A stretch of 44,315 nucleotides of DNA from Tissierella sp. (GCF_029266915.1 NZ_JARIEF010000115.1:1-44315), one strand, 5' to 3'; shown: positions 16,394 through 28,963, counted from the first letter of the stretch. Notes: generated by a model not told the origin, from the letters alone. Program-made: numbers and translations.

Positions 16394-17551
16394 TTACTTT
16401 ATTTTTAAAGCTTCTGTTTTATCTAGCTTCTCCCAAGGAAGGTCAAGATCATCCCTGCCAAAGTGACCATAGCTTGCAGTTTGTTTATAGATTGGTCTTT
16501 TTAAATCTAAATCTCTGATAATTGCTGCCGGTCTTAGATCAAAGTTTTCATTGATCTTATCTATAATTTCTTCATTAGAAAGTTTACCGGTTCCAAATGT
16601 GTCTACATATATAGAAAGAGGATGGGATACGCCAATTGCATAGGCAAGTCCTACCTCACATCTGCCGGCTAGGCCCGCTGCTACTATGTTTTTAGCAATA
16701 TATCTTGCCATATAGGAAGCTGATCGGTCTACCTTTGTTGGGTCCTTACCTGAGAAAGCTCCACCTCCATGCTTGCTAAAACCTCCATAGGTATCTACTA
16801 TAATCTTTCTGCCTGTAAGGCCTGCATCTCCCATAGGTCCTCCAACTACAAATCTTCCTGTTGGATTTATAAAGAACTGAGTTTGCTCATCTATAAGTTC
16901 ATTTGGAACTACTGGCTTTATTACATATTCCATTATATCTCTTTTTATAGTCTCCAGCTTAGTTTGTTCACTGTGCTGGGCTGATACTACTATATTTTCT
17001 ATTCTTACTGGTTTGTCGTCTTGATATTCAACTGTAACTTGAGTTTTGCCGTCTGGTCTTAGATAGTCAAGAGTTCCGTTTTTTCTTACCTCTGCCAGCT
17101 TTTTAGCCAGCTTATGAGATAGAGAAATAGGCAGGGGCATATACTCTTTGGTTTCATTACATGCGTAACCAAACATCATCCCCTGATCTCCTGCACCGGT
17201 TTGATCGAGTTCATCTTCATCTTTTTTATCAACACCCATGGCAATATCAGGTGATTGTTCATTTATAGAAGTTACTACTGCACATGTTTCAGCATCAAAA
17301 CCATACTTGGCTCTAGTGTAGCCTATTTCGTCTACAGTGCTTCTTACTATCTTTGCTATGTCAACATAGCAGGAAGTAGTTATCTCTCCAACTACAAGAA
17401 CCATACCAGTTGTAGCCACTGCTTCGCATGCAACTCTTGCATCCTTGTCCTGTTCTAATATTGCATCCAATATCGCATCTGATATTTGGTCACAAACTTT
17501 ATCAGGATGACCTTCTGTAACTGATTCAGAAGTAAATAAATCTTTTTTCAT
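16394..17551 (-). CDS. metK: S-adenosylmethionine synthetase
   Basis: MetK makes S-adenosylmethionine from methionine and ATP in the cytoplasm; SAM is the main methyl donor. At 385 residues it has normal length. Hallmarks are [17 protein letters not shown] at the N terminus, the flexible-loop region [10 protein letters not shown] with [12 protein letters not shown], and the phosphate-binding [19 protein letters not shown] 17551 follows AGAGGAGG. The gene is preceded by a SAM-I riboswitch with a terminator, so excess SAM should stop its own synthesis at the level of transcription. It is monocistronic, with its own promoter and terminator. Confidence 0.98.
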   Translation of the reverse strand: MKKDLFTSESVTEGHPDKVCDQISDAILDAILEQDKDARVACEAVATTGMVLVVGEITTSCYVDIAKIVRSTVDEIGYTRAKYGFDAETCAVVTSINEQSPDIAMGVDKKDEDELDQTGAGDQGMMFGYACNETKEYMPLPISLSHKLAKKLAEVRKNGTLDYLRPDGKTQVTVEYQDDKPVRIENIVVSAQHSEQTKLETIKRDIMEYVIKPVVPNELIDEQTQFFINPTGRFVVGGPMGDAGLTGRKIIVDTYGGFSKHGGGAFSGKDPTKVDRSASYMARYIAKNIVAAGLAGRCEVGLAYAIGVSHPLSIYVDTFGTGKLSNEEIIDKINENFDLRPAAIIRDLDLKRPIYKQTASYGHFGRDDLDLPWEKLDKTEALKIK

Positions 17552-17574
17552 TTTAAAGCCTCCTCTTTAAATAT

Positions 17575-17603
17575 AAAAAAACCTCTTCACAAAGAAAAGG
17601 TTT
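17575..17603 (-). terminator. Riboswitch-controlled terminator upstream of metK
   Basis: A 10-bp stem (17594-17603 with 17578-17587, one G-U pair) followed by seven T lies between the SAM aptamer and the metK ribosome binding site. It is the expected expression platform. Confidence 0.85.
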
Positions 17604-17622
17604 AAACATTTTATGCTTACAC

Positions 17623-17725
17623 CCTTATCTTTCAGAAAAAATATTTCTGCGGGATTTAGCACCTTGTATTATATACTGGTTGCCGGATTTCATAGGGCCC
17701 ATACCCTCCATCACTCTTGATAAGG
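17623..17725 (-). ncRNA. SAM-I (S-box) riboswitch aptamer
   Basis: On the minus strand the element opens with CCTTATCAAGAG, continues through GGAGGGTATGGGCCC and ATGAAATCCGGCAACC, then GGTGCTAAATCC, and closes with GATAAGG. CCTTATC (17725-17719) pairs with GATAAGG (17629-17623) to form P1. These are the conserved S-box blocks in the right order, upstream of metK and before an intrinsic terminator. It should act as an OFF switch when SAM is abundant. Confidence 0.95.
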
Positions 17726-17747
17726 AACTATTTAGTTTTACTGCTCT

Positions 17748-17776
17748 AGTTTATCATAAGAAAAAACAATAGTCAA
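17748..17776 (-). promoter_or_regulatory. Sigma-A promoter of the metK riboswitch transcript
   Basis: TTGACT (17776-17771) and TAAACT (17753-17748) are 17 bp apart on the minus strand, about 23 bp upstream of the aptamer. The -35 box overlaps the stop codon of the COG2426 gene. Confidence 0.75.
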
Positions 17777-18249
17777 TTCCATAATACTGAAAAAATTCCA
17801 TGGCTCACTGCAAGGGTTATTATGCCTGATATTACAAGCCCCAGAGACATGGCTATAAAAGATTTTCTTATATCCAGTTTTAGAATAGATGAAATCAGAG
17901 CTCCCGTCCAGGCTCCTGTTGTAGGTAATGGAATACTTACAAATATTAAAAGACCTAGCAAGCTATATTTTTTTATAATTTTAGCCTTTTTCATCGATCT
18001 CTCTTTTATCCTTCCCAAAGTAGCTGAGAAAAACTTTGTCCTTTCAAAATGAAGCATAAGAGGATTTAGTATATTAAGCAAAAGCGATACAACAATGATG
18101 TTTCCAGCTATACTTATAATTGCGCTGCTAAGAGGATCAAGTCCTAAAGATATTCCCAGAGGAATTGCACCTCTTAATTCTACTAAAGGAAGCATGGCAA
18201 AAAACATAACTATGATTTCAATTTTTAATTCTTCAAATATCTCTATCAT
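17773..18249 (-). CDS. COG2426-family small multidrug-export-type membrane protein
   Basis: A 158-residue integral membrane protein of the family annotated as putative small multi-drug export (COG2426). About four membrane segments are visible. The conserved blocks are PLVELRGAIPLGISLGLDPL near residue 25 and VSIPLPTTGAWTGALISSIL near residue 105. The export function is an annotation tradition; the substrate is unknown. The start ATG 18249 has GGAG close upstream and a GGGGGA further away. It lies upstream of metK on the same strand, but the metK promoter is inside its 3' end and no terminator is visible between, so some read-through into the riboswitch is possible. Confidence 0.85.
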   Translation of the reverse strand: MIEIFEELKIEIIVMFFAMLPLVELRGAIPLGISLGLDPLSSAIISIAGNIIVVSLLLNILNPLMLHFERTKFFSATLGRIKERSMKKAKIIKKYSLLGLLIFVSIPLPTTGAWTGALISSILKLDIRKSFIAMSLGLVISGIITLAVSHGIFSVLWN

Positions 18250-18460
18250 AAAACTCCATTCCCCCTCTTCTTCCTTATTATAGACTGCTTAAAACTATAA
18301 TTCAATGAAAATAAATATCAAAATAAGCGTCTTTTTAGTCTTTATTAAGGAAAGGTTTGATTAATAGAGATATTATGAGCTTTTTTTATATAATGCTAGG
18401 TTTGTTGCTTTTAAACCTCTTTATACCTTTTCTATTCCACTCTATCATCTTTATATGCTA

Positions 18461-18489
18461 TTGCATTATCCTCGGATTTATCTTATACT
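18461..18489 (+). promoter_or_regulatory. Putative promoter of tRNA-Pro
   Basis: TTGCAT (18461-18466) and TATACT (18484-18489) are 17 bp apart, about 24 bp before the mature tRNA. An overlapping TATAAT lies at 18489-18494. The rest of the 263-bp gap from 18250 shows only AT-rich DNA. Confidence 0.6.
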
Positions 18490-18512
18490 ATAATAGTTGG
18501 CTGAGAGAGCGA

Positions 18513-18589
18513 CGGGGTGTAGCGCAGTTTGGTAGCGCACGTGGTTTGGGACCATGGGGCCGGGGGTTCAAATCCTCTCACCCCGACCA
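18513..18589 (+). tRNA. tRNA-Pro(UGG)
   Basis: A 77-base cloverleaf with CCA encoded. The acceptor stem pairs CGGGGTG with CACCCCG. The anticodon loop TTTGGGA (18545-18551) carries anticodon TGG. The T loop is GGTTCAAAT. It decodes CCN proline codons, mainly CCA. It stands alone on the plus strand with its own promoter and terminator. Confidence 0.98.
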
Positions 18590-18601
18590 TAATAAGTCGG
18601 C

Positions 18602-18638
18602 AAAAGAAACTATTGAATATTCAATAGTTTCTTTTTTT
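18602..18638 (+). terminator. Terminator of tRNA-Pro
   Basis: A perfect palindromic hairpin centred on GAATATTC with a 15-bp stem, followed by seven T, 13 bp past the tRNA. Confidence 0.92.
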
Positions 18639-19057
18639 ATATTTTTTTATATCCCTGATATTATATGCTATTAATTCAGATATAACAAAGGCTATTTGTA
18701 TTAATATTGATTATCTTGAAAATAATATTTATACAATATAAACTCACAGATAATAATTTATTTTTATTTAGTCTTGCTAGTGAATGCTTTTAATAATAGC
18801 CATAATTCCGCCTCTAGTAAAAGCCTTATTTACATCTTTTAAGAGATTGTATCTGTCTATCAATGATCTAGTCATTATAATAGAATGAATTGAAATTAGA
18901 GCTAGTAGGGAAGCTTACATCGGGTTACTCAGGCAACAGAAGCACTTTATAAACTCCCAGCTTATAAAACTTAATAACTTTTATATAATTTGCTTTTATA
19001 TAGAAAATAGGGATAGGATAGTTTAAACTTTTATTTTTAGAACTTAATTTTAGACAT
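18639..19057. other. AT-rich intergenic region with one weak reading-frame remnant
   Basis: No convincing gene is seen in this stretch between the tRNA-Pro and murA terminators. On the minus strand a 32-codon frame (18777-18875) has protein-like composition (MTRSLIDRYNLLKDVNKAF, then TRGGIMAIIKSIH), and the frame extends upstream without a start codon. It has no ribosome binding site and may be the remnant of a decayed gene. Confidence 0.3.
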
Positions 19058-19092
19058 AAAAAAAGAATGTATTATTTAAATATACATTCTTT
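19058..19092 (-). terminator. Terminator of murA
   Basis: Perfect 11-bp arms (19082-19092 and 19062-19072) with a nine-base loop, followed by a T run on the minus strand, 12 bp past the murA stop. Confidence 0.9.
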
Positions 19093-19103
19093 CATTTCTT
19101 AAT

Positions 19104-20360
19104 TTAAATTGTCTTTCTGTAAATAATAGCTCCAAGATTTGTAAATTTCTCCTCTATATCATCATATCCTCTTTCAATATGATAGATATCTTCAATCTCA
19201 GTTGTTCCTTCTGCTACAAGTCCTGCAAGAACAAGCGCTGCTCCAGCTCTTAAGTCAGTAGCCCTTACTCTGGCTCCAGTAAGACTCTCTACCCCTTGAA
19301 TAATTGCAGATTTACCGTCTATCTTTATATTTGCTCCCATTCTCTTAAGTTCATCAACATGCATAAATCTATTTTCAAACACAGTTTCTACAACTACACT
19401 TGTACCCTTGCAAAGAGTCAACATAGCCATAAACTGCGCCTGCATATCTGTTGGAAAACCAGGATACGGAAGAGTTTTTACATCTATTGGCTGGAGATTT
19501 TTATTTCCTATTACTCTGATATTTTCTCCATCTTCAATTACTTCAGCTCCAGCTTCTCTAAGCTTCGCAATTACCGGCTTGATATGACTTGCTATAACAT
19601 TCTCAACTAATACATCTCCGCCAGTTATAGCTGCTGCAACTAAAAAAGTTCCCGCTTCTATTCTGTCTGGAATGATTTGATGAGTACATCCGCCTAGTTT
19701 TTCAACACCTTTTATTCTTATAGTACTAGTTCCAGCTCCCTTTATGTTAGCTCCTAGTTTGTTTAAGAAGTTTTGAAGATCTATGATTTCTGGCTCCATA
19801 GCAGCGTTATCAAGTACAGTTTCTCCCTCTGCCATAGAAGCTATCATCATTATGTTTTCAGTAGCTCCAACTGACGGGAAGTCTAAATATATCTTTCCGC
19901 CTAAAAGATGCTCTACTTCTGCATCAATGCTTCCGTGGTCAGTGCTTACGTCTACCCCAAGTGCTCTAAATCCTTTTAGATGAAGGTCTACTGGACGTGT
20001 TCCAATAGCGCACCCTCCTGGAAGTGATGTTTTGCTCTTTCCAAGTCTTGCTAAAAGTGGTCCCATTACTAGAAAAGATGCTCTCATCTTGTTTACAAGA
20101 TCATATCTAGTTATGTGGTTATTTAAGTTATTTGAGTTTATCTTTATTGTGTGTCTGTCCAAGAATTCTACTTCTGAACCTAAGGATCTTAAAACCTCAC
20201 AAATTATACCAACATCTCTAAGATCTGGTACATCTTCTAATATTATATCTTCAGTTCCCAATAATGATGCAGCTATTATAGGAAGTGCAGAGTTTTTTGC
20301 TCCATTTATTCTTACTTTTCCTTTTAATGGAGGGCTCTTCTCTACTACTATTATTTCCAA
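19104..20360 (-). CDS. murA: UDP-N-acetylglucosamine 1-carboxyvinyltransferase
   Basis: MurA transfers enolpyruvate from PEP to UDP-GlcNAc, the first committed step of peptidoglycan synthesis, in the cytoplasm. The protein is 418 residues, typical for the family. The active-site cysteine is Cys117 in LPGGCAIGTRPVDLH, so it should be of the fosfomycin-sensitive type. Other conserved parts are INGAKNSALP near the N terminus and the C-terminal DLRAGAALVLAGL. The start is TTG 20360 with GGGGGAGAT upstream. It lies downstream of the atp operon, as in many Firmicutes, but has its own promoter and terminator. Firmicutes often have a second murA copy elsewhere; none is in this window. Confidence 0.97.
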   Translation of the reverse strand: MEIIVVEKSPPLKGKVRINGAKNSALPIIAASLLGTEDIILEDVPDLRDVGIICEVLRSLGSEVEFLDRHTIKINSNNLNNHITRYDLVNKMRASFLVMGPLLARLGKSKTSLPGGCAIGTRPVDLHLKGFRALGVDVSTDHGSIDAEVEHLLGGKIYLDFPSVGATENIMMIASMAEGETVLDNAAMEPEIIDLQNFLNKLGANIKGAGTSTIRIKGVEKLGGCTHQIIPDRIEAGTFLVAAAITGGDVLVENVIASHIKPVIAKLREAGAEVIEDGENIRVIGNKNLQPIDVKTLPYPGFPTDMQAQFMAMLTLCKGTSVVVETVFENRFMHVDELKRMGANIKIDGKSAIIQGVESLTGARVRATDLRAGAALVLAGLVAEGTTEIEDIYHIERGYDDIEEKFTNLGAIIYRKTI

Positions 20361-20436
20361 ATTATCTCCCCCTACTTTGTTTTCATGTTTTAATTATAGA
20401 CGCGCCTATAAACGAGTATGTATAGTCTTACACTAT

Positions 20437-20465
20437 ATTATACCTTATTGATAGGATAATGTTAA
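20437..20465 (-). promoter_or_regulatory. Sigma-A promoter of murA
   Basis: TTAACA (20465-20460) and a perfect TATAAT (20442-20437) are exactly 17 bp apart on the minus strand, about 80 bp upstream of the murA start. Confidence 0.75.
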
Positions 20466-20857
20466 TCTTTTTTACTCTTTATTAATCTTTTATATCTTAA
20501 AACTTCTATATCCTTAAGATATTTTATAAAATGACTTAATTAAGAGGTTTTATCTGCTCTTATAAAAATCTCTAAAGTTTTTATAAGAAATCATCATTAT
20601 AATATTTACCCTCAGCCTCTCCTACCAAACAGGAAGTTTAACCTATTTACAGGCAAAAGCTTTAATCTATTTCTATCCTTTCCATTATATCATTAATCTA
20701 TAAAAAGTCACTCTTTTTATAGATTATATAGATTTCTATAAATTATAGGTTTAATTGTCGCACTTTTATCACTTTTTAAATTCGTATATTATAGCAATTC
20801 TCAACCTAATATTTATAACAAGAGTTTTTTTAGCTTATAGATCTCTTATCTAGCATA
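20466..20857. other. AT-rich intergenic region with two perfect hairpins
   Basis: No coding sequence is recognised between the murA promoter and the atp terminator. Two perfect inverted repeats stand out: CTTATAAAAA arms at 20559-20568 and 20578-20587, and 14-bp arms at 20694-20707 and 20713-20726 with a five-base loop. Neither has a clear external T run, and they may be structured RNA, terminator relics or protein sites. Confidence 0.6.
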
Positions 20858-20900
20858 AAAAATAAGCAACCCCTTTATTTAATTAAATAAAGAGGTGCTT
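20858..20900 (-). terminator. Terminator of the atp operon
   Basis: A 16-bp stem with one bulged base (20885-20900 with 20864-20880) and an AATT loop is followed by a T run on the minus strand, 16 bp past the atpC stop. Confidence 0.9.
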
Positions 20901-20915
20901 ATAATATGAATCTTC

Positions 20916-21317
20916 TTATTTTCTATGCTTTGATACGTCAAGTCTGTTGATAGATCTTTTTAAAGCAGCTTCAGCACGAACTAGATCTGTATCACTTGCC
21001 TTAGCAAGCCTTTTCTCTGCTCTTTTTAAAGCTTCCTCGGCTCTGTTGATATCTATCTCATCAGGCCACTCTGCAGCATCTGTAACTATAGTTACATTAT
21101 CATCTACCGCACTTACGTATCCGTCTGTTACTGATGCAATTCTTTCGCTGCCAGATTGAAATATTCTTACTTTACCAATTCTTAGCGGTGTAACTATTGG
21201 CGTTCTACCTTTTAAAATAGCCAAATCTCCCTCTAGTCCTCTAACTATTATGCTATCAACATCTTCGTTAAAAAAAGATCTGTCTGGAGTTACTATCTCT
21301 AGATGAATTCCAGCCAT
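20916..21317 (-). CDS. atpC: F1 ATP synthase epsilon subunit
   Basis: Epsilon is part of the F1 central stalk and links gamma to the c-ring; its C-terminal helices can inhibit ATP hydrolysis. At 133 residues it has both parts: an N-terminal beta sandwich (about 1-85, with LEIVTPDRSFFNEDVDSIIV and GDLAILKGRTPIVTPL) and a C-terminal helical hairpin (about 90-133). ATG 21317 lies one base after the atpD stop, with its ribosome binding site (AGGTGG) inside atpD, so the two are translationally coupled. It is the last gene of the atp operon. Confidence 0.97.
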   Translation of the reverse strand: MAGIHLEIVTPDRSFFNEDVDSIIVRGLEGDLAILKGRTPIVTPLRIGKVRIFQSGSERIASVTDGYVSAVDDNVTIVTDAAEWPDEIDINRAEEALKRAEKRLAKASDTDLVRAEAALKRSINRLDVSKHRK

Positions 21318-21318
21318 A

Positions 21319-23590
<2,272 letters not shown>

Positions 23591-23613
23591 ACTCTCACCT
23601 CCATTTTCTTAAA

Positions 23614-25134
<1,521 letters not shown>

Positions 25135-25677
25135 CTATAATGATATACCATTTATCATACTTTCCATTTCTTTAAGTTCATGCTTTAATGTTGAGTCAAT
25201 TAATTTTTCATCCAGTTTAAGAAGTACTCCTCCTATAATGGACGGATCAACTCGATTCGAAAGGTTTATTTCTTTATGGAACTTGCCTTTTAATACAAGT
25301 TTTAATCTTTGTTGTTTTTCCTCTTCCATAGGAACTGCCGTAACAGCTTCCACGTCAAGAATACCTTTGTATTCTTTAAAAAAATTATTGTATTCTTTTA
25401 TTATGTCCATGAGGCTATCTTCACGTCTTTTATCTATAATTATAAATAAGAAATTTAGGATCTCTTGAGAGATATTTTTCTTAAATATATCTTCTACTAA
25501 GGTTTTCTTCTCACCTCTAGAAATTCTAGGGTGCTCAAGAATAGTTATAAGTTTTGATTCTGAATTAAAGATGTTTTTTATAAATTCTAATTGGCTATGA
25601 AAATCATCTATCTTTTTAAGATCAACAGCTACATCAAACAGAGAGGAGGCATATCTTTTACCTACTAATTCTGCCAT
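25135..25677 (-). CDS. atpH: F1 ATP synthase delta subunit (OSCP-type)
   Basis: Delta sits on top of F1 and ties it to the b-subunit stator. The 180-residue protein has the N-terminal helical domain (KRYASSLFDVAVDLKKIDDF) and the conserved C-terminal segment DPSIIGGVLLKLDEKLIDST. ATG 25677 is inside the end of atpF (13-bp overlap), pointing to translational coupling. Divergence is typical for this subunit. Confidence 0.95.
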   Translation of the reverse strand: MAELVGKRYASSLFDVAVDLKKIDDFHSQLEFIKNIFNSESKLITILEHPRISRGEKKTLVEDIFKKNISQEILNFLFIIIDKRREDSLMDIIKEYNNFFKEYKGILDVEAVTAVPMEEEKQQRLKLVLKGKFHKEINLSNRVDPSIIGGVLLKLDEKLIDSTLKHELKEMESMINGISL

Positions 25678-26177
25678 TGAGACGTACCTACCTCATCTAT
25701 AAATTTGTCTATCAATATATTCTGATTTTCTAAGTCTAAATCTTTTTCCATAATTTTTGATGCAATTAAAATTGCCATCTCTCCTGCAGATTTTTTAACA
25801 TCTTCATACGCCTTTTCTTTTTCACGCATTATTTCTTTTCTAGCTCTATCCATTGCTTTATCAGCTTCTATTTTAGCCTCTGCAAGCATTATCTTTTCAA
25901 GTTCACTAGCACGAACTCTAGAACTTTCAACTATTTCTTGCCCTTCTAGTTTTGCCTTTTCTATTCTACCTTCATAATCAGCTCTAATATCTATTGCTTC
26001 TTGTTTTAAAGCTTTCGCCTCACTTATCTCAGTTGCAATATCATCTTGTCTTTTTTGAATAAAATCTGTAACTGGTTTATGCAGATATTTCTTTAAGATT
26101 AAAAACAAAATAAAAGTAGAAACTAGAGTAATTATCATTGGTATAAGTTGAGGCAAGGCTAATACTTGTATTTCCAT
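25665..26177 (-). CDS. atpF: F0 ATP synthase b subunit
   Basis: Subunit b is the peripheral stalk. The 170-residue protein has one N-terminal membrane segment (about 8-28, PQLIPMIITLVSTFILFLIL) and then a long charged helix rich in Glu, Lys and Ala, the usual right-handed coiled coil. ATG 26177 follows AAGGAGGTTAG. One b gene is present, so b is expected to be a homodimer. It overlaps atpH by 13 bp. Confidence 0.96.
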   Translation of the reverse strand: MEIQVLALPQLIPMIITLVSTFILFLILKKYLHKPVTDFIQKRQDDIATEISEAKALKQEAIDIRADYEGRIEKAKLEGQEIVESSRVRASELEKIMLAEAKIEADKAMDRARKEIMREKEKAYEDVKKSAGEMAILIASKIMEKDLDLENQNILIDKFIDEVGTSQWQN

Positions 26178-26216
26178 TCGCTAACCTCCTTAAAATAAGG
26201 AAAAATAATCCTTAAA

Positions 26217-26501
<285 letters not shown>

Positions 26502-26528
26502 TTACTCCTCCTTAAAATTGTTGTTTTA

Positions 26529-27197
26529 TTATTCTGTTGCTCCACTGATAAATATCATACTTAACATTCCAAATATGAACGTTTGCAGAAGTCCTGAAAA
26601 CACATCAAAATATCCGTGTAGTACAGGTGTAACTATTGGAGCAAAGTATCCTAATGCACTGTATAACAATGTCATTATAATACCACCACTCATTATATTA
26701 CCGAATAGACGGAAAGATAATGATACTGGATTTGCAAGCTCTCCTATTACATTTAAAGGAGTCAAAAGGATAAATGGCTCTGTGAAACTCTTTAAATATC
26801 CTAAAATTCCTTTTTGTGTTTTAAATAACATAATCTGAGTTATAAAAAACGTAATAAGAGCTAATGTAAATGTTACACTATAGTCGGAAGTAGGCGGTAC
26901 AAGTCCTATAAGTCCTAGTAAGTTTGCAACTCCTATAAAACATATAATTGTAAATATAAATGGTGCAAACCAAAAGTTTTTCTCTCCCATAGTAGTTTTC
27001 ACTAGATTGTTAATAGCGTCTACAAATATCTCTACTATGTTTTGAAATCCTACTGGCTTTTTCTTAGTATCTGTATTTTTAAACTTGTTATTTGTATATA
27101 GTGCAAATAACGATAATACAATAACAACTAAGACTACATTTATTATACTTGCATGAATCGGAATCTCTTTTCCACCTATTGTTATTAATAGCTCCAA
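26529..27197 (-). CDS. atpB: F0 ATP synthase a subunit
   Basis: Subunit a is the stator channel that delivers ions to the c-ring. The 222-residue membrane protein has five to six segments. The essential stator arginine is Arg163 in ELANPVSLSFRLFGN, and the last helix has QTFIFGMLSMIFISGA. The N terminus resembles the short clostridial form. The start is TTG 27197 with AAGGAGGAATATT upstream. It is 30 bp before atpE. Confidence 0.96.
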   Translation of the reverse strand: MELLITIGGKEIPIHASIINVVLVVIVLSLFALYTNNKFKNTDTKKKPVGFQNIVEIFVDAINNLVKTTMGEKNFWFAPFIFTIICFIGVANLLGLIGLVPPTSDYSVTFTLALITFFITQIMLFKTQKGILGYLKSFTEPFILLTPLNVIGELANPVSLSFRLFGNIMSGGIIMTLLYSALGYFAPIVTPVLHGYFDVFSGLLQTFIFGMLSMIFISGATE

Positions 27198-27253
27198 AAT
27201 ATTCCTCCTTCCAAAATAATATTATACTTTTAACATATGTCCTTAAGAATAAA

Positions 27254-27625
27254 CTACTTTGTAAATTCCTTATCTAAAGCCGTAGAAACTATTATGGTAA
27301 TCTTTATCATAAGAATTCCGAGTACTGTAGCTGGGAAATTTAAATAGTCAGCTAAAACAGCCACAGATAAAACTATAAAGTATATAAGATACCTAAACAT
27401 ATAATGAACTGTGCTATAAGCACTTGCTCTTCCAGGTGTCATCTTTACAGATCTATTTATAGTACTCTCTAATAGCTTAAAGGATAATATGCTAATAATG
27501 AGTCCAAACAAGAACCCTAAAACTATAGGTTTTGGGTTTTTAAACACAAAAAATGAAAATCCCATAATAATAAAACTAAAGATCAATGTTCTTTTGTAAA
27601 CTTTTGTTATTGCATCATCTTTCAT
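27254..27625 (-). CDS. atpI: ATP synthase subunit I (AtpI-like)
   Basis: A 123-residue membrane protein with four predicted segments at the AtpI position, just upstream of atpB. AtpI-type proteins assist c-ring assembly and possibly Mg2+ supply, but are not always required. The sequence matches the loosely conserved ATP-synthase-I family (NPKPIVLGFLFGLIISILSF, then RYLIYFIVLSVAV). ATG 27625 has only a weak ribosome binding site (AGGAAGTGAG at some distance), suggesting coupling to the upstream gene. Sequence divergence makes the call rest partly on context. Confidence 0.85.
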   Translation of the reverse strand: MKDDAITKVYKRTLIFSFIIMGFSFFVFKNPKPIVLGFLFGLIISILSFKLLESTINRSVKMTPGRASAYSTVHYMFRYLIYFIVLSVAVLADYLNFPATVLGILMIKITIIVSTALDKEFTK

Positions 27626-27636
27626 CTATCTCAGTC

Positions 27637-27867
27637 TCACTTCCTCTTATCCTTGAATGCGCCCGTAATTTTAAAAAGGTTAACGAAGCCTGCTCCTGCA
27701 CCTAATATTACAAGTATAAGCATAAAAATTCCGCTTGTTCCTGCCTTCTTATCTAACCACCCACCAATGAAAACACCAAGAAGTATAGGAGTTATCATCG
27801 ATATCCCAAGCTGAGAGATAAGCGCTAAGTTTTTAAGAGCACCCCTGTCATTATTATCTTTTTTCAT
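27637..27867 (-). CDS. AtpZ/AtpI-family membrane protein, first gene of the atp operon
   Basis: A 76-residue protein with two membrane segments (LALISQLGISMITPILLGVF, then GIFMLILVILGAGAGFVNLF) joined by a GGWLDKKAGTS loop, the pattern of the AtpZ family that heads many Na+ and clostridial atp operons. The start is set to ATG 27867 because AAGGAG lies ten bases upstream; a GTG at 27876 would be too close to it. The gene is 11 bp before atpI and follows the operon promoter. Role is probably assembly of the c-ring or cation supply. Confidence 0.88.
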   Translation of the reverse strand: MKKDNNDRGALKNLALISQLGISMITPILLGVFIGGWLDKKAGTSGIFMLILVILGAGAGFVNLFKITGAFKDKRK

Positions 27868-27925
27868 ATAGAGCACGCTCCTTAAAGGATTTATTTTCTA
27901 TTATGGAATGATTTACATCTTATTC

Positions 27926-27954
27926 ATTTTATCAAAAGATTTCGAATTTTACAA
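27926..27954 (-). promoter_or_regulatory. Putative sigma-A promoter of the atp operon
   Basis: TTGTAA (27954-27949) and TAAAAT (27931-27926) are 17 bp apart on the minus strand, about 60 bp upstream of the first atp gene and downstream of the AEC gene stop. Confidence 0.6.
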
Positions 27955-27994
27955 GAAAAAACAATCTTTACTTGTATTTATATTTAAATTTAAT

Positions 27995-28933
27995 TTATAT
28001 TCCACTTACTAAATATACCATTATAGGAATTGTTATTAGTGACAATAAAGAACTAACAAATACTATCTGAGATGCAAGCTTTGTATTATTGTGTGCATTT
28101 CCAGCAAAAATCGCAACGTATGCTGCCGTTGGTGTACTAAGCATCATTACTGGTATTACTATTTTCATTCCAGTAAATCCAAGTACTTTTAACACAAGAA
28201 AGAGAATCATTGGATAAACTAATAATCTTGTTAGCGATATAAAGTATAATTTCTTAGTGGTAAGACATTCCTTTATATTAGATCTTGATAGAAGTATACC
28301 TACTACTATCATAGCTAGTGGCGAAGTTGCACCGCTTAAGAGTCTCATTGTCGTGCTTATTGGTTCTGGAATTTTAATTGAAAGGACAAAGAGTGAGAAT
28401 CCAATTATAATTGAAAGTATTCCCGGGCTTAAAATTATATTTCTTATAATATTTTTTTTAAACTCTCCTCCTTTACTTCTGTTTATCATATGAGCACCGT
28501 ATGTCCATGCTACTATTTCAAATATTAAGCCAGTTCCAAGTACTGCGTAAAAAAGTGCTTCTTCCCCAAGAAGAGAAAGTACTATCGGGTAGCCCATAAA
28601 AGATGTATTTGGAAGTACCATAGCTGTTTCTATTACGTCTCTTTCTCCTTCACTTGAGTCATAGATTCTTTTCATAAGTTTAGATATTAATATCATACCT
28701 AAGTATGCAGCCATTGCTATAATAATAATATCTTTTGCTATACTAAATCGCTCTTTTGTAAATTCAAACTGAAGTGCCAATATAATGGTCGCTGGCATAG
28801 TTACTTTCAGTACAAAATTTGAAAGTTCTTTCTGCCCGCTTAATGAAATTATATCTACCTTTCCAACTATGTAACCTACTACTATCAATAAAAATAAAAC
28901 TGATACACTTTGTAATGTCACTAAAAAATCCAT
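27995..28933 (-). CDS. AEC (auxin efflux carrier) family transporter
   Basis: A 312-residue membrane protein with about ten segments of the AEC family, whose bacterial members move dicarboxylates and other organic anions. Family features include LPNTSFMGYPIVLSLLGEEA, GATSPLAMIVVGILLS and a C-terminal PTAAYVAIFAGNAHN. The start is ATG 28933, with GGAGG five bases upstream; a TTG at 28945 would include that site. It is the last gene after the permease of the fdrA cluster, on the same strand, but a weak terminator-like hairpin separates them. A role in exporting or importing oxamate, oxalurate or another anion of that pathway is inference from position. Confidence 0.88.
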   Translation of the reverse strand: MDFLVTLQSVSVLFLLIVVGYIVGKVDIISLSGQKELSNFVLKVTMPATIILALQFEFTKERFSIAKDIIIIAMAAYLGMILISKLMKRIYDSSEGERDVIETAMVLPNTSFMGYPIVLSLLGEEALFYAVLGTGLIFEIVAWTYGAHMINRSKGGEFKKNIIRNIILSPGILSIIIGFSLFVLSIKIPEPISTTMRLLSGATSPLAMIVVGILLSRSNIKECLTTKKLYFISLTRLLVYPMILFLVLKVLGFTGMKIVIPVMMLSTPTAAYVAIFAGNAHNNTKLASQIVFVSSLLSLITIPIMVYLVSGI

Positions 28934-28963
28934 AGCATCCTCCAAACATATTATTTTAAAAGA

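Noticed and set aside
16483-16505. Sequence similar to the loop of the secA inverted repeat (TATAGATTGGTC)
   Set aside because: It lies in metK coding sequence and the inverted arms are absent, so it is likely chance.
17560-17760. T-box leader upstream of metK
   Set aside because: No T-box sequence (AGGGTGGNACCGCG-like) is found, while all S-box blocks are present.
18357-18674. A 105-codon plus-strand frame
   Set aside because: It runs through the tRNA-Pro gene and its terminator, has no ribosome binding site, and resembles no protein.
28764-28949. Minus-strand 61-codon frame overlapping the AEC gene start
   Set aside because: It is an out-of-frame shadow of the AEC gene.
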